Assembly (NCBI GenBank): GCA_032164245.1
Contig: JAVMKO010000006.1
Span: forward strand, 8,013,001 to 8,077,000
Direction: 5' to 3'
Origin: Sternotherus odoratus
Lineage: Eukaryota > Chordata > Testudines > Kinosternidae
Length of the DNA: 64,000 bases
Shown here: positions 1 through 11,350 of the stretch, in pieces
How positions within the stretch are numbered: position 1 is the stretch's first letter
Layout of the letters: every line of letters begins with the position of its first letter
Position numbers and translations under genes: made by a program
The notes under the pieces: model-generated
Database searches by the model: none
What the model was told of the DNA's origin: nothing
Seen by the model: the letters and a program-made list of their open reading frames with translations, nothing else

Positions 1-1161
1 AAAATTTGGAGACCTTAACTTTGTGGGATACACACTTCCTTCTTTCATTCCTGTAGTCTTCTCCTATCGCTTAAGTTGTCAAGTTGAGGGGATGATTTTG
101 CTGTGTGTGTTTCCTTGAGAGTCTTAGTCTATCCTTCTATGAATTGCAGTGAAATGCAAGACCTGCCTGGCCTCTTGGCCTGGATTAGGCCAACCTGAGA
201 AAATGTGGAGTCATATAAAATGGACCAGGGACTTCATTAAAGGAACATTCTATGTTCTTAAGTTATTTTCAAAATCATGAGCCACGTCTTCTGCTTTGAC
301 CAGCTCAGGATCTGCCCCTATGTATTATTGACAAGCCAGGGTCTTTACTAATAATGTTCTTGATTATTTAAAAGAGAGAGATTAATTTGTACTAGGCAAA
401 TATGATGACAGGATGTACAGCACTTGTATGGGTGCTTGAAAAACCTTTAAGATGGAATTTTCAAATGCACTTGTCATTCATTTATTTTAATTGAAATCAG
501 GAGTTTTACCATTGGCATTTACCAAAGCAAATGCTAAGCACTTTTGGAAAGTCACTCTTCAGTTAAAAATAATGTTCCTGGTGTGGTTTTGAAGTAAGCA
601 GGCAGGAAACTGATTAGCCTGCCTCACTACATCTCTACTAGTCCAGTTCATTGTCCTACATTTTCCATCACTTCACTTATCCATTTCACTCCTTGGTAGA
701 CTGCCAAGCACAATGTTGGTAGCTGGCATTCTAGGAATGAACATGTATCAAGTCAGTGCTTCTGGAGCAAGGTTTGCACCAATATAGAGCAGCAAGGCTG
801 CTGCACTTGGTCTTCATTTATTTCATCCTGGAAGCTCAAAACGCTTTATCAGCGGTCTACAACTGAGCTGAAGTGGGAGAAAAAGTGCAGCTACCTTCAA
901 AATGGATTATCATTTTCATATACATACACCAGCAAAAATCACAAAATGGCAGCAATTGGTACCCATGCACCTCTTTGTTTATTTATTTCTGTGGCAAGAG
1001 GATGCCACAGGTAGGTAAAATAAGGTTCTGCTGCTCTCAGTCTAATCGCTCAAGGCCAGAATTGAGCCCAGTGCCTTGGAAATGCTAAAGATAGGAGAGG
1101 TAAGATAGGAATTATTTTTTTGCCACTCATTATATTTCATAAGAAATGTTTCAAACATTCT
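1..1161. other. Intergenic, nothing recognised
   Basis: AT-rich DNA without a coding pattern or a repeat that I can name. It lies beyond the 3' end of WDHD1, on the side where amniotes have GCH1. Confidence 0.5.
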
Positions 1162-1172
1162 TCATGAAGTGT

Positions 1173-1810
1173 TTCAGAGTAGCAGCCGTGTTAGTCTATC
1201 CACAAAAAGAACAAGGAGTACTTGTGGCACCTTAGAAACTAACACATTTATTTGGGCATTGTTGCGGGGGGCTTATCTCGTTGCCGAGAGAAACGAGGCT
1301 TCACACAGGTGGCTAGATGGAAAGTGGTGAGTTTATTGGAGGGAGCGGCATTACCGTGCTGGGGGCTTCCCGGTCAGCACTGCCGTGATACAAGATGTCT
1401 GACACACCCAAGCGATGTCCAGAGAAGCCCAGAGAAGAAGCCCAACCCATGGAGGTGTGTCAGCTTAGATATACTCATGTGCATCTCATACATACTCATC
1501 TCATTAATAGCAAGCAGCAAGCTGATTGGTTACACGCTGTTCAGCACTTGTTGATTACGCTTTCCTGCCTCAGTTTCCCCATCTAGTTTCCCACGCATTC
1601 GTTCTCACACAGACGGGGTAAACACTCACACAGCTGGGAACTTGTTCCCAAACACAGATAACAGAAGCTCAAGGCTAGTCTCACAGATAACACCATTACG
1701 CCCTCTCCTGGAGTTGACTCCGAAGCGTAACTACGCCCCCTAGTGGTTGCCCGTCACAATTTCTTCCGGTCACTACATGCATAATCTTTCGTGGGCTACA
1801 GCCCACTTCA
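1173..1810 (-). mobile_element. Penelope-like 3' fragment, split by an LTR-like insertion
   Basis: Two halves, 1173-1259 and 1778-1810, share the family signature GTGGCACCTTAGAAACTAAC and TTTCGTGGGCTACAGCCCAC. An 11-bp direct repeat TCATGAAGTGT flanks the whole unit (1162-1172 and 1811-1821). The family sense strand is minus; the class is deduced from the longer copy at 18072, which carries a Penelope-type protein end. Confidence 0.7.
1260..1777. mobile_element. Solo-LTR-like insertion (518 bp)
   Basis: Starts TGTTGCGGGG and ends TCACTACA (TG...CA). It interrupts the Penelope-like fragment, with GGCAT before (1255-1259) and TGCAT after (1778-1782), a 5-bp duplication with one mismatch. It has no coding capacity. 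The LTR identity is inferred from ends, length and target duplication; the family is unknown. Confidence 0.55.
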
Positions 1811-1900
1811 TCATGAAGTGTATTTCACAACATGGAGATTATATGGCCTAATGTGAAACAGCTCTGACTAGCAAACAGGGAGTGCATTGTTGAGCTATCT

Positions 1901-2196
1901 CAGGGGTAGGCAGCCTATGGCATGTGTGCCAAAGGTTGTACGTGAGCTGATTTTCAGTGGCACTCACACTGCCTGGGTCCTGGCCACCAGTCTGGGGGGA
2001 TCTGCATTTTAATTTAATTCTAAATGAAGCTTCTTAAACATTTTAAAACCTGATTTACTTTACATACAACCATAGTTTAGTTATATACTACAGACATATT
2101 TCTAAAAACATTCAAATGTATTACTGGCACGCAAAACCTTAAATTAGAGTGAATAAATGAAAACTCGGCACACTTCTGAAAGGTTGCCGATCCCTG
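1901..2196. mobile_element. hAT miniature element (296 bp)
   Basis: Inverted ends CAGGGGTAGGCAGCCTATGG and the complement of AGGTTGCCGATCCCTG. Perfect 8-bp target duplication AGCTATCT at 1893-1900 and 2197-2204. This matches the widespread Charlie-type ends. Confidence 0.85.
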
Positions 2197-2261
2197 AGCT
2201 ATCTCATGAGGGGTCACATTTCCTGCCTCTTTTAGGACATACTACTCTGGTGCTACAATCC

Positions 2262-2462
2262 AGGGTCGGGCCTGGCTAGTACCTGGATGGGAGACCTCCT
2301 GGGAATACCAGGTGCTGTAGGCTTCACACCTGGCAGTAGGTATAAAATGCCTCCGGCGACAGATGGCACGACGCATCGGTTGGAGTATCCCCCATTCGTA
2401 TCACTGGTTCTAAGCGGACCCTGCCATAGTGCGGGAATATCGCTGAGAAAAACAACAACTCG
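2262..2462 (+). mobile_element. 5S rRNA-derived SINE, 5' truncated
   Basis: 2262-2325 matches the 3' half of vertebrate 5S rRNA (GGATGGGAGACC, ending GTGCTGTAGGCTT), followed by about 135 bp of unrelated tail. A 13-bp near-perfect duplication (GGTGCTACAATCC 2249-2261, GGTGCTATAATCC 2463-2475) frames it. This is a retroposed copy, not a 5S gene. Confidence 0.75.
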
Positions 2463-2948
2463 GGTGCTATAATCCTCATGCACAGGAGGGGGCATGCTAA
2501 TGGAGACTGGATTTGGGACACATTTCACACTGGAAAAAAGATTAAACAAGCAACATCATGTCAGACTCTGCTGTCTCAATGCTCTGAATTCATCCCCAGC
2601 CCGTGGGCTGATAGGGTTACACAGTCCACAACCACCTTAACTGGCCAATCCAGACATTTCACTTAAATAATCACTCTGCTTCTGCCATCTAGTAATAAGA
2701 ACACATCCCAAATTAGTTAACCAAGCTGTCCAAACCCAAGCACAGGCTATTGAAATATCAACATTGGCCAACGTCAGAGCAGCCGCTTCTTGTAAGTTGA
2801 ACGTATATCTCAGTCATGTTGCACTACTCATTCTTGCAGCAACAAAAAGGGGAAGGTAAGAATTACCCAATAGCTACTTTTTTTTTTTTTAATCCGTAAA
2901 CAGAAATGCAAAAGAAATCACAAGTGTGCTGGGAAGGAGCATATAGCT

Positions 2949-3845
2949 CAGAAGTGGGCAAAGTACGGCCCGCGGGCCAGATCCGGCCCGCGGGCTCCTC
3001 CAAACCGGCCCCCGAGGTCTGGCTGGGGAGGCTGCTCTTGCCCCTCCCCCGCGGCCTCAGCTGCTGCACTGGGGAAGTTGTTCCCCCGTTGGCCCCCTCC
3101 CGCGTGGCCTCGGCAGGACACGGTAGGGAAACTGCTCCAGCCCCTCTTGCCCTGTCTCCCTCCCCCGCGGCCCCAGAGGGCCGCGTGAGCAGCGCTGTTG
3201 GGCGGGGCTGCGCGACAGCGTGTCCAGCTCCCGGCCAGACACGTTGCGCGCTCTGGGAGATCAGCGCAGCCGTGTGTCTGGCTTTGGGCCAGACACGCTA
3301 TTCTAGGCAGCGGCGAGGTAAGAGGACCAGGGCCAGGCAGGTTACCTAAAGGGGCAGAAGGTGGTGGGGGGGAGGGAGGAGGTTGGATGGCACATGGGAG
3401 TCCCAGGGGGCCTGTTGGGGGTGGAGGTATAGATAGGTGTCAGGGAAAAGGAAGCTTGGATAAGTGGATAGGGTCCTGGGGGGTGAGTAAGGAAAAGGAG
3501 ACCTGTGGAGGGGGTGGTCAGGGGCGAAGGAGCAGGGGGGCTTGAGGTGGGGTCTTGGGGCGGTGGCTAAGGGCAGGGGGTCTCTGGAGGGGGCAGTCAG
3601 AGGACAGGGAGCAGGGGGGGCTTAGATAGGGGGTGGGGCTCTGGGGGGCCATTAGAGTAAGGGATCTCCAGATAGGGCGATGGGTTGGGGGTTCTGAGAG
3701 GGGGTAGTCAGGGGGCCAGAAGTGAGTGGGAGTTGATAGGGGGCGGGGCCAGGCTGTTTGGGAGGGCACCGCCTTCCCTACCCGGCCCTCCACACAATTT
3801 TGAACTCAGATGTGGCCCTCAGGCCAAAAAGTTTGCCCACCCCTG
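2949..3845. mobile_element. hAT miniature element with GC-rich core (897 bp)
   Basis: Left end CAGAAGTGGGCAAAG and right end AGTTTGCCCACCCCTG are inverted copies. The 8-bp target duplication ATATAGCT is perfect (2941-2948, 3846-3853). The core is GC-rich, and the long open frames inside are by-products of base composition. It has the same end type as the element at 57533. Confidence 0.88.
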
Positions 3846-3889
3846 ATATAGCTTGTTGGACTGCCTTACTGAGTAATTATTGCAGCAAA

Positions 3890-4088
3890 ACATAAGAACG
3901 GCCATACTAGGTGAGTCCAAAGGTCCATCAAGCCCAGTATCCTGTCTTCTGACAGTGGCCAATGCCAGGTGCCCCAGAGGGATTGAACAAAACAGGTAAT
4001 CATCAAATGATCCATCCTGTTGCCCATTCCCAGCTTCTGGCAAACCAAGGCTAGGGACACCATCCTGGCTAATAGCCATTGATGGACC
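3890..4088 (-). mobile_element. CR1 LINE 3' fragment
   Basis: Contains ACATAAGAACGGCCATACT and GACAGTGGCCAATGCCAGGT, the 3' UTR of the same CR1 subfamily as at 8799 and 41996. Only the last ~200 bp are present. Confidence 0.85.
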
Positions 4089-4439
4089 GCTCCAGAAACC
4101 TCAAAGAGCCGATAGATTTTCAGAAACCCAATCTAAGGAGGATTTATTTTAGTTAGACACAACATGCAATGTTAAGACTGGATTTAAAGGCACAGTTATA
4201 ACACTAGAGAACACTAGGAGGAGCCCTGAGCATCCCAATCGACATGGGCAGTGGAGAGTCATTTCTCTTCACCTATAGAGATGAGTATCTTAATTAAAAA
4301 TTGCATTGCTAATTCACTGATACAAAATGATGAGATAAACTTCTCTGTCAAATATTATTCCATAAAAAAGCCTTCTCATTGGAATTCCCATGCAAATTAG
4401 GAAAGAAAATGAAGAGGGCTTAAAAATGCTTGTATTAAA

Positions 4440-5600
4440 AGGCATTGTGACATTACCCCAGGGTACAAATTGCACTGTTGAACAGCTGTGTCCCCTCAGT
4501 TTTCCAGCCTTTTACACTGCTTTGCTATGAGCACCATTCCTGATCTGCTCTCACACCACCTCTAGCATGTAAATTACTCCCAGTTGTACTGTATGAGAGC
4601 TATGGCAAACCACTCTTGAATTACACTGCAGAGCAACACCAGCATTTCCCAGACCCAAACTTTCCCCCAAATATGTGCATCTTGTACTGCCCAGCCTTCT
4701 CCTGGACAACACAAGCTCATATAAAGTCTATCCTTTTATTAATAGAGAACAATATGGACAAATCCTGTTATCTCAAATGGACTTTCCCAAACACTTCAAT
4801 CCAAACACACTGGTTTCAATAAAAACAAATGTATTAAGTAAAAAAAGATAGATTTAAAGTGATTACAAGTAGTGAGGCATTAGTCAGGATTGGTTACAAG
4901 AAAATAAAAGGCAAAACACAACTAATATATAACATAACAAGCTAAATGAATTCAAAGCAAAGGTCTCTCTCATCACATGATTCAGCAGTCTTACTGGCTG
5001 GATTCCATCCAGCCAAGATGCCTCCCCTAGTTCAGAGTTACTTTCCTTGACCTTCAGGTGATGTTGATGCTGTGAGCTGAGAGAAAAGGGGCATTTGGGG
5101 GCATCTGTCCCCCTTTCTTGTAGTTCTCATTTCCTTTTGAAAATCATCTCCAGCTGGGGTTCAGGAGACAAAGTCAGTGGGGATGGGAACCTCCAGCTGT
5201 TTGTTTGACAAGATGCACTTTTCTCGCTTGCACTCTTTCTCCTGTCAAAGAATGGCCACTTAACCAGGTGAAAGTCCATTTGATTTTGTTGACTTTGAGG
5301 AACAGGTTTGGAACATATCTGAGTAATATCACAGTTTGCCAGAACCGTAATGATCAGCAAATTTTGAATTTTCAAATGATACCTCACAAGGTATACTTTG
5401 CACAAAATGTGTCATAGTCTTGTAAAAAGGGTGAACATAGTGATACAGACTGTTACAGGTATAAACTCTACAGTATTGTATTTGATTATATCTTGTTTAA
5501 ACATCATGTATATTTAACATCCTGGACATGGGTTTGATTATTAGTGGACAAATCCAATATTCTGAGGACCACAGATACTAGCTTATGCTCAGGAGTCTTC
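4440..5600. other. Unassigned stretch, possible old interspersed repeat
   Basis: No convincing reading frame. The part around 4790-4960 (AAAAACAAATGTATTAAGTA and neighbouring A-rich text) has the look of an old interspersed repeat. I cannot name a family and see no clear ends. Confidence 0.3.
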
Positions 5601-6430
5601 AGATTCCAAAAAAATTAATCGTCAAAGACTTATGTAAAACAAGTGGCTAAGAAATTGCCGGGAGAGAGGGCAGGGAAAAAGGAAGAAATACCAGGCTTTA
5701 TTTTTGCAAGTGCCTTGGCAGTACAGGCCAGAGAAAATAAGACAAGGCAAGCTATGCAAAGTACATTTCAGCAATTCTTTGTGAGCCCAAGCATCATCCT
5801 TGGTGCACTCAGGTGGCCCACCTACAAGGTCATTAAGCAGATCTATCAACCCAGGGCAGAAGCTGAGAGAGTCTGGCAGACATGAATTTGTACCAAGGGG
5901 TAAAAAGCACACTTTTCTTCACTCAGAAGACAACACACAGACTTCAAAGCCTCACTTCTCAAGGCTGGAAGCTCCCTCCGTTTGTGTTAATTTTAAGGAA
6001 GTTTAACTCTTTCCTCTGATGAAGGATTTTGATCTGTGATTGAATGAGGCATTTAAAAATCTCACCTTTAAAAAAAATTAAAAATCCCTCAGCCTGATTG
6101 GCACAGCTTGAAAGCCTTGCATAATTGTCTTGTTTTGGACTCAAATATTATTGAGTAAATGCTTTGAAGGCCAAAGAAAATGTTCCTTAGTAGGATGATT
6201 GGTGTATTTTACTTATTTATAGCACAAATGTTTCTCTCTTGAAGAGATGCGTAGGTTCTGAAATGCAATAATATGCCGGGTATTCAGGTATAGTTTGCCT
6301 GTGTTCAATTTAATCTGATCTTTAGGATGGCTGAGTACTGCAACTCCCATTTGAAGTCAATGGGTCTTAGCATGCTAAGTGTTGCACTTCTAAACCCCTT
6401 CTTTAGGGTGGGATCTCCAAGTGTTTCTTT

Positions 6431-6774
6431 TAAGGGTGTAAGTATTGTTTAAAAAGTTAACCGTTTAATCAGTTAACCAATTAAAGGGAGAGGGGCTGGG
6501 GCTGCTCCCGTTGGCATTGCTCCACGGCCCTGGACCAGGCGGCAGGGCTGGGGTTAGCTGGTCAGTACGGCTGCTCTGGCTGATGCAGCTGGAGTCGGCC
6601 GGCCGGCCCAGGGCTGCTCCGGCTGGTGGGCAGCTGGGGCTGCTCCGCCCAGCAGAGTTGGGGTTGTCTGGTTGGCGCGGCTGGGGGCTGGGATCCTCTG
6701 GCCTGGGGTTGAGGGTTAACAGTTAGGGTGGGGTCACCAGTTTATCATTAACCATTTAATATTTTACATCTCTA
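6431..6774. mobile_element. hAT-like miniature element (344 bp)
   Basis: Ends TAAGGGTGTAAGTATT and the complement of TAATATTTTACATCTCTA. Perfect 8-bp duplication GTTTCTTT at 6423-6430 and 6775-6782. Inside, GTTAACC-type words recur near both ends, and the core is GC-rich. Confidence 0.75.
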
Positions 6775-7454
6775 GTTTCTTTATGTAACTGAGTGGATGT
6801 GCAACCTCTGAAACATCAGCCATTAAAGCCACCAGACAACTTTCATTTTGTGACTGTTGCATCCTTTCAGACTATACAGGGTTTTTTACTGGGGAAATTT
6901 TAGCAGTCACAGCTTTTCAGCAAGAAGCATCTCTGACCTAGGCACTGACAGTCTGAGACGGATACATATGGTCTAATTGCAATGATTCTTCATTGCGGAA
7001 AATTGCTATACTGGGTCATAACTGAGGCTTCACAATGCTATCAACGGTGAATTTTTATGGCGATCTTTTTATGAGTTACTGTGGCAACCAAAATGACAGC
7101 AAAAGCAGATGCCAAGTAAACTAAAACACATAAGGGGGTTCAGCAAAGATGGGTAACGCTATTCTTTTATTGTGAACACTATAGTCACTATTGCCCATTT
7201 GTCCATGCTTCATTTTGTACGTCATCTTTCTGACTTAATGCATGAGAAAACAGCTTTCTAGGGCCACATCCAACAAGATGGTTGAGCAAACAAAACAACC
7301 CCTCCCCCCACAGAAATAAAGTTCAACTGACCAAAAAGATACTTTCTTCAGCAGGGATTTGAAGAGGGGTGAAAGCAGTGAGGCTAAGAGGTAGTTCACT
7401 CCAAATGACAGGAGCCACGGCAAAATCTCTCAACTAATACTAAGTAAAAGATAG

Positions 7455-7611
7455 GTTTAAGATTAGTCTATATCCGTAAATAAGACTAGGAACACTTGTG
7501 GCACCTTAGAAACTAACCAGTTTATTTCAGCATAAACTTTCGTGGGCTATAGCCCACTTCATCGGATGCACAGAATTCTCGTGTTCCTCCTCAAGTGTTC
7601 CTCGTCTTATT
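7455..7611 (-). mobile_element. Penelope-like 3' fragment with fold-back end
   Basis: Family signature CTTGTGGCACCTTAGAAACT and the hairpin TTTCGTGGGCTATAGCCCAC. It is flanked by a perfect 14-bp direct repeat TAAGTAAAAGATAG (7441-7454, 7612-7625). The last ~22 bases (about 7592-7613) are an inverted copy of 7479-7500, inside the same insertion. Confidence 0.8.
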
Positions 7612-8483
7612 TAAGTAAAAGATAGTTTCTCCTTGACCCAAGCGGTTAGCCAATATTCAGAGCCTTGCTGGACTGTTCCCGTTAGGAAGAGAAATTGATT
7701 GTGAACCAGGTATTTCCTCAGTGCAATCCAGTTTACTTTAAAAGAATGTATACAAAGTCCTGTTTCTCTGAACACTGAATGAATAAACAGCAGCAGGCAG
7801 TTTCCTTGCTCATGATTTCCAAAGCTGCCTTTGCAGACAGTCCTGTGCCAGAAACGCCAAACCTGCGGGGAAAAAAACACAGAAATTGGGCTTGTTTGTG
7901 GCTTAAGTGGCTTGAGTGTTGCTTGTTAGCTAGTAGCTTTCTTTTTTGATTGGCTCCTGGCAAGCAGGGACAAGGGGCAAGCCGGGGTGCACAGCGGGCT
8001 CACCACAGTCTCAGACTGCACGCCCGGGGGATTTAGTCACAGAGTGTTGGGGTTCTTAGGGACTGGCTTGTTTTGAAATGGGATTAGCTTGATTTTTGAC
8101 TTATTGTGAAAGTCGAGGTGCTTATTTACCAGGTGGAAGTTGGCAACCGTGTCCTGTGCCCCAAGGAGCTCTCTTTCAGGGTCATGCTCACATACGCCGC
8201 TCTGGCTTTCTGCATCTGAATCCAGATCAATGTCCCAGCATTTGCAATCAGTCCCAGGGAAATCCCTCTTATTCTCCCTTCTCATGAGATCTAGTCCCTT
8301 GGACGGTGGTTTCTACTGTTTTAGCTAGCTCACTCCATCAAGCTCATTATTTCTTCCATTTAACCCGAATGAAGGGTAGTTAGCACAAGGTCTATGACTG
8401 CTAACAGGTCAAAGACACGCTTATTTGCAACCATAAACACCTTTTAGAACAACAGTACGTAGATCGTGCTAGAGAAGCAGACT

Positions 8484-8758
8484 GAGGGTATGTCGATATT
8501 GCAGTCATAGGGTCTGATTGCAGCTTAAGTAGACATAACCAAGCTAGCTTAGATGGAGCTAGCTCAAGTCCTGGTAGTAGTAAAGCAGCAGCACCATGCG
8601 CTTCAGTACAGACTGGAGAAACCCACCACGAACCTGGGTAATTACTTGCAGGGCTAGTCTGGGATGAAGTATGCACTGCTAGTGTCACTGCTTCAGTACT
8701 CGAGCTAGCTAGATTAAAGCTAGCTCACATATGTCTACATGTGCTGCAACCACACCCT
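8484..8758. mobile_element. Harbinger-like miniature element
   Basis: Begins GAGGGTATGTCGATATTGCA and ends with the inverted counterpart GTGCTGCAACCACACCCT. It is rich in AGCTAGCT words. It resembles the unit at 17342. The end type (GGTATGTCTACA...) is common in turtle and bird DNA; no clean target duplication was found. Confidence 0.55.
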
Positions 8759-8798
8759 GTGATTGCAAGAGAAAGAGACCCTGAGGACGGACCACAGT

Positions 8799-9797
8799 TA
8801 AGAACATAAGAACATAAGAACGGCCATACTGGGTCAGACCAAAGGTCCATCTAGCCCAGCATCCTGTCTACCGACAGTGGCCAATGCCAGGTGCCCCGGA
8901 GTGAGTGAACCTAACAGGTATGATCGAGCGATCTCTCTCCTGCCATCCATCACCCCCCTCTGACAGACAGAGGCTAGGGACACCATTCATTACCCATCCC
9001 GGCTAATAGCCATTTATGGACTTAGCCTCCATGAATTTATCCAGCTCTCTTTTAAACCCTGTTATAGTCCTAGCCTTCACAGCCTCCTCAGGTAAGGAGT
9101 TCCACAGGTTGACTGTGCGCTGTGTGAAGAAGAACTTCCTTTTATTTGTTTTAAACCTGCTGCACGCCAATTTCATTGAGTGGCCCCTAGTTCTTCTATT
9201 TTGGGAACAAGTAAATAACTTTTCCTTATTTACTTCCTCCACACCACTCATAATTTTATATACCTCTATCATATCCCCCCTTAGTCTCCTCTTTTCCAAG
9301 CTAAAAAGTCCTAGCCTCTTTAATCTCTCTTCATATGGGACCCGTTCCAAACCCCTAATCATTTTAGTTGCCCTTCTCTGAACCTTTTCTAGTGCCAGTA
9401 TATCCTTTTTGAGATAAGGAGACCATATTTGTACGCAGTATTCAAGATGTGGGCGCACCATGGATTTTTATAAGGGCAATAAGATATTCTCCGACTTATT
9501 CTCTATCCCTTTTTTAATGATTCCTAACATCCTGTTTGCTTTTTTGACTGCCGCTGCACACTGCGTGGATGCCTTCAGAGAACTATCCACAATGACTCCC
9601 AGGTCTTTTTCCTGATTGGTTGTAGCTAAATTAGCCCCCATCATATTGTATGTATAGTTGGGGTTATTTTTTCCAATGTGCATTACTTTACATTTATCCA
9701 CATTAAATTTCATTTGCCATTTTGTTGCCCAATCACTTAGTTTAGTGAGATCTTTTTGAAGTTCTTCACAGTCTGCTTTGGTCCTTACTACTTTGAG
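8799..9797 (-). mobile_element. CR1 LINE, 3' ~1 kb
   Basis: The 3' end carries the repeated tail word AAGAACAT (on +), then the UTR with GGCCATACTGGGTCAGACC, then the C-terminus of ORF2. It is truncated at its 5' side near 9797. Confidence 0.92.
9003..9797 (-). pseudogene. CR1 ORF2 (reverse transcriptase) C-terminal remnant
   Basis: One reading frame runs from ADCEELQKDLTKLSDWATK to a normal-looking end at 9003, with a single in-frame stop near 9468. Typical CR1 motifs: [54 protein letters not shown]. The RT catalytic core is missing because of 5' truncation, so it is not functional. Confidence 0.9.
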
Positions 9798-9979
9798 CAG
9801 TTGGAGATGGAGTATGGATTGAGGTCACTAAAGGCTCCTGTTATAGAATGAAATTAAAAGTTTACAACAATTTTTATAACAATTATTACAATTATACTCC
9901 TACACGCCTCCCTCCTGCACTTGTCATGCTGCCAAGACCAGAGATGTGAGACTGATGTATGCCTCAGTGTTCTATAGTA

Positions 9980-10599
9980 TCCATATATATGAAAGTCAAA
10001 TGGTGTATGCGTGCGTGTATGTATGCGTGTATGTACGTTCACTTACTCCTTCCACACCGTTTGAGCTAGATACTTGAAATTTGGTACAGTTAGAGGTCTT
10101 AGGGTCCTAATCAGGGTAAGAGTCGAAAATTTTTCAAATCTCACCTCTGACACCCCCCCAGGGGTGAAATTATTTAAAGGCCAATCACATCAGCTGGGCA
10201 GCTGCTGTTCTCTGTGACAGTTATGATGTCATAATACCCCCCCTCCAACGGACCCCGCACTCGCTCAGCTCTCTCCCTCCTCCCCGCTCCAATGGACCCC
10301 GCACTCGCTCAGCTCTCTGCCCCCCCCCACCTCCGACGGACCCAAGTTGGGTTTGGTCGGAAGGTAAGTGAGGTAGGGGTGTCGGGTTTGGTCGGGGGGT
10401 GAGGTGGGGGTGTCGGGTTTGGTCGGGGGGTAAGTGAGCCGGGGGTGTTGGGTTTGGTCTGGGGGGGTGGGAAGGTGTCGGGGTGGGTGGGGGGTGAGGT
10501 GTGGGTGTTGGAGTTGGTCAGGGGGTGTTGGGTTTGGTTGGGAGGGTGAGGAGGGGGGGTCGAGGGGAAAGTGAGGTGGGTGTGTCAGGTTTGGTCTAG
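9980..10599 (+). mobile_element. Helitron-like element, plus orientation
   Basis: Starts TCCATATATATGAAAGTC after A (9979) and can end at CTAG (10596-10599) before T, matching Helitron insertion between A and T. Its first ~300 bp match the inverted copy at 11617 almost base for base (ATGGTGTATGCG, CACCGTTTGAGCTAGA, TTGAAATTTGGTACAG). The rest is a G-rich tandem repeat. The 3' hairpin seen in the other copies is missing, so the right end is less certain. Confidence 0.6.
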
Positions 10600-11350
10600 T
10601 ATACATATAAAATGTACTATGTAAGTCTTAGGAATTCAGTCAGTATTTTCTAAAATAATAGCATTTTCATACTGATCCCAAAATGGTTTAATCTGTTTTC
10701 TCTTTTTACTTATTGATGTGTACAGTGTCTTATATACTGTACTAGCAAAAATACCTGGCGTTGCTCGGGTCCGTCGGAGGTGGGGAGGGGGCAGAGAGCG
10801 GAGCAAGTGCGGGGTCCGTTGGAGGGGGGAGGGGGCAGAGAGCAAACCCAACACCCCCACATCACCCCCCTACCAACCCCAACACCCCCTGACCAACACC
10901 CACACCTCACCCCCCGTAGACCAAACCTGACACACCCACCTCACTTTCCCCCCCAACCAACCCCGACACCCCTACCTACCACCACAAACAAACCTGACCC
11001 CCACACCTCACTTACCCCTTGACCAACCCCGACCCCCCTTCTCACCTCCCCACCAAACCCAACACCCCCTGACCAACCCCAACACCCACACCTCACCCCC
11101 CACCCACCCAGACACCTTCCCACCCCCCAAGACGAAACCCAACACCCCCGGCTTACTTACCCCCCGACCAAACCCGACACCCCCACCTCACCCCCCCGAC
11201 CAAACCCAACACCCCCCGACCAAACCCGACACCCCTACCTCACTTACCCTCCGACCAAACCCAACTCGGGTCTGTCGGAGGTGGGGAGGGGGCAGAGAGC
11301 TGAGCGAGTGCGGGGTCCATTGGAGGGGGGAGGGGGCAGAGAGCTGAGCG
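10260..11350. repeat. Inverted G-rich/C-rich minisatellite arrays
   Basis: 10325-10590 is a G-rich array with words such as GTCGGGTTTGGTCGGGGGG; 10850-11265 is its C-rich complement (CGACCAAACCCGACACCCC). The two sit in opposite orientation in the two Helitrons and could pair as one long hairpin. Confidence 0.8.

Noticed and set aside
2262..2325. 5S rRNA gene
   Set aside because: Only the 3' half is present, it diverges, and a SINE-type tail and target duplication show retroposition; the copy at 13.8 kb is likewise a SINE head.
3198..3545. Long GC-rich open frames around 2.9-3.8 kb
   Set aside because: They fall inside a hAT miniature with perfect 8-bp target duplication; open frames result from GC-rich sequence poor in stops.
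7503..7562. Calling the hairpin an active hammerhead ribozyme
   Set aside because: Two positions deviate from the catalytic core and stem III is not convincing; kept only as a hypothesis.
10265..11022. Proline-rich reading frames and a CRISPR-like pattern of repeats
   Set aside because: The repeats are a minisatellite in Helitron cores with variable unit length; no spacers, no cas genes, vertebrate DNA.
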